Below are positions 4,025-5,699 of a DNA stretch of 5,699 nucleotides, piece by piece. The notes under the pieces were generated by a model. That model did not search any database and was not told the origin of the DNA. It saw nothing but the letters and a program-made list of their open reading frames with translations. The position numbers and the translations under genes are program-made. The DNA comes from Spirochaetaceae bacterium (GTDB lineage Bacteria > Spirochaetota > Spirochaetia > DSM-2461). Every line of letters begins with the position of its first letter. Position 1 is the stretch's first letter. The stretch spans positions 1 through 5,699 of the forward strand of contig JAEINM010000285.1 of assembly GCA_016342385.1 (NCBI GenBank), in the 5' to 3' direction.

Positions 4025-5699
4025 TCATTTCCACCGTAAAGCAATAAAAGGGAATCTTTATGAAGCCAGCCCTCCAGTCCATAACCGGTGCGTATCAAAA
4101 GGGAGTCATCAGACTCAGATAAAAGAGAAACAGCTGTCCCCTCCTGAAGAGTCAACCAGGATCCTCCCTTAATCCCCGGAACCTTTTTCAATTCTCCCCC
4201 CGGATGGAGTACAACAGCAGTTTCCCTTCGCGAAACCTGATGAGTGTAATAAATTATAAAAAGGGATCCTATGGATAGGAAAAAAATCATAACAGCCAGT
4301 ATTGATAGCTCTATCTTCCTCCTTCCCATATTCAGAACAATAACCAGTGTTCCCAGATTAAAAAGGAGGAGAAAAAACAAAAGAAACAGATCCGGCGATA
4401 ACCCTGTTGATGCCGCCACCTGATGCTCCAGACCAAATTCTGCTTCAGCCGAAGTAAGGGCATTTGTAAATAAGCGATCCCCCGGTTTTAAAACGAGAGA
4501 TTTTCTCAAGAAAAAGATGACCTTATCATTTTGTTTTAATTCGTAGTTCAATAAAGACTGATTAAAAGCAATTCCGGGGTTGTCGCCATAATCAGATAAA
4601 ATCTGCTCATAAGCAAGCAGTGCTTCTCTTGTATTTCCCGAATCAATAATCTTCTCAACCGAATCCAGGCTCTCTCTGTATTCAGGATCATCACTGACTG
4701 CCGACGATGTCATCGACAGTAAAATAAGAAAATACCCCAGGATTTTCACAGGAACTTTTTTTTGAATAAATCCCGCCACGACAGAAATAATTCCGGGGAG
4801 AATAAGAAGATAATACCAGGGAGATTTATAGAACGGTTTTTGATATTTTACTATTTTCCCCGGAGTCAGAAGAGAATATTCGTCGCTCAATGATTTATTA
4901 TTCTCTATAGGCTGTACCGTTTCATTCTGCAGCTGATAATCTCTGAGGGTTTCTGTCTCGACATTGGCGGAAATCCTACTGTACCAGCTCCAGGGATTGA
5001 AGAGGACTGAAACATCTTGTTCCTCTCCAAGACTGACTCTATACACATCTTCCCGATAACCATTATATCCTAAAAGAGAAGGTTCAATATTATACAACTC
5101 TTCTTTCTCGATCAGTGTCAGCCCATTTAGTTCAGGTTGAGGCATTTTGAGGTAATTCAGATTCCCCTCTCCTTCAACACGAATCCGTAAAGTTAATGTA
5201 TTGCCTTTCTGCAGGGATAGATTTTCCATCCTGGTCGAGACTTGAAAATCACCAATAGCTCCAGAAAACTCTATCTCTGCCGGAGTCTCCAGGACTTCAA
5301 TAACCGGACTGTCTGTTGTCCTTTTTATCTGTTTGAAGCTGACTGTGGCGGCCGGGATTTTAATTCTTCCGGCTTCGGTGGGTGTAAATAACCAGGACTC
5401 GATAGGGGCTATATAGACTTCATCGTCCCCTATCGATGTTACAGAAATTTCACCGACAGAATCAACTTTTTCAAACATCCCTCCATTGGGAGGAATCATG
5501 GTGATTCTCTCCGGGAAAGAGAGTTCATCGAGGTTTTCCATCTCCAGGATTAAGGGAATCGTCTCTCCTACAAAAATCTGCCCGGGTATGTTGTTCCATT
5601 TTGCAAATACGGGATATTTCAGATCCCGCTCATCATAGGCCAGAACAGAAAAAATAAGAGGTTCTGTCGATAATCGGGTTTCCCCATCACTCAAACTAA
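4021..5699 (-). CDS. BatD-like protein fused to TPR (BatE-like) and SH3-like domains (N-terminus beyond right edge)
   Basis: The frame is open to the window edge, so the TTG at 5692-5694 is not a credible start and the N-terminus is missing; 558 residues are visible. Numbering from that TTG: 25-260 is beta-rich and extracytoplasmic, with paired immunoglobulin-like units typical of BatD, including ESWLFTPTEAGRIKIPAATV (99-118) and a second unit from about 147. Membrane segments follow at 293-311 and 315-333. The second resembles a signal peptide and leads into a TPR-like helical region (about 338-420: GNTREALLAYEQIL, ELKQNDKVIFFLRKSLVLKPGD). Two more membrane segments lie at 435-456 and 463-483. 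The C-terminus (490-553) looks like a bacterial SH3 domain, with KGGSWLTLQEGTAVSLL and GLEGWLHKDSL. Bat proteins usually sit beside MoxR ATPases and VWA proteins in envelope-stress clusters; those would lie to the right. The stop overlaps the Smr start. Confidence 0.82.
   Translation of the reverse strand, partial: SLSDGETRLSTEPLIFSVLAYDERDLKYPVFAKWNNIPGQIFVGETIPLILEMENLDELSFPERITMIPPNGGMFEKVDSVGEISVTSIGDDEVYIAPIESWLFTPTEAGRIKIPAATVSFKQIKRTTDSPVIEVLETPAEIEFSGAIGDFQVSTRMENLSLQKGNTLTLRIRVEGEGNLNYLKMPQPELNGLTLIEKEELYNIEPSLLGYNGYREDVYRVSLGEEQDVSVLFNPWSWYSRISANVETETLRDYQLQNETVQPIENNKSLSDEYSLLTPGKIVKYQKPFYKSPWYYLLILPGIISVVAGFIQKKVPVKILGYFLILLSMTSSAVSDDPEYRESLDSVEKIIDSGNTREALLAYEQILSDYGDNPGIAFNQSLLNYELKQNDKVIFFLRKSLVLKPGDRLFTNALTSAEAEFGLEHQVAASTGLSPDLFLLFFLLLFNLGTLVIVLNMGRRKIELSILAVMIFFLSIGSLFIIYYTHQVSRRETAVVLHPGGELKKVPGIKGGSWLTLQEGTAVSLLSESDDSLLIRTGYGLEGWLHKDSLLLLYGGNE

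Noticed and set aside
3984..4172. Rightward 62-residue frame over the Smr and Bat gene junction
   Set aside because: It is antisense to two recognised coding regions and has no independent support.
5692..5694. TTG as the start of the Bat-type gene
   Set aside because: The frame stays open to the window edge, the codon has no visible ribosome site, and BatD-type proteins need an upstream signal peptide and first domain. It is an internal Leu codon.

Overview
The window looks like a chromosomal piece of a spirochaete (Spirochaetales, Treponema/Spirochaeta-like). It is AT-rich DNA with strong Shine-Dalgarno sequences. The inference rests on gene content: a free-standing DbpA-type RNA-binding domain protein, a short DksA-like zinc-finger protein, a BatD/BatE-type membrane protein followed by an Smr protein, and an OmpA-family-like exported protein. 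No transposase, integrase, CRISPR array, tRNA or rRNA is visible. It reads as ordinary core chromosome, with interest in gene architecture and control signals.

Left to right: (1) The 5' part of an exported protein gene runs leftward off the edge (537 to below 1). (2) A divergent promoter region of about 220 bp follows. (3) A rightward gene for a 148-residue protein ends in a DbpA-type RNA-binding domain, with a strong intrinsic terminator at 1237-1270. (4) A leftward cluster runs from 3192 to 1270: a TraR/DksA-family regulator, then a 127-residue protein of unknown function whose ribosome binding site and start codon lie inside a predicted hairpin, then a 373-residue membrane protein 8 bp further on. 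(5) A compact divergent promoter region at 3193-3335 has two TTGACA -35 boxes back to back, 4 bp apart. (6) Rightward infA encodes translation initiation factor IF-1 from a TTG start. (7) A leftward pair enters from the right edge: a BatD-TPR-SH3 membrane protein, cut by the edge, whose stop overlaps the start of an Smr-domain gene by 4 bp. The Smr gene and infA converge and overlap by 16 bp at their 3' ends.

Functionally, the centre joins transcription control (DksA-like), translation initiation (IF-1) and possible RNA surveillance (Smr, DbpA-type RNA-binding domain). The flanks carry cell-envelope proteins. The main items for a second look are the start-codon-sequestering hairpin at 2781-2819, the mutually exclusive divergent promoters at 3236-3297, the BatD/BatE/SH3 fusion coupled to Smr, and a possible GIDE-like domain in the 373-residue membrane protein. 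I see no clear evidence of a wholly new multi-gene system.
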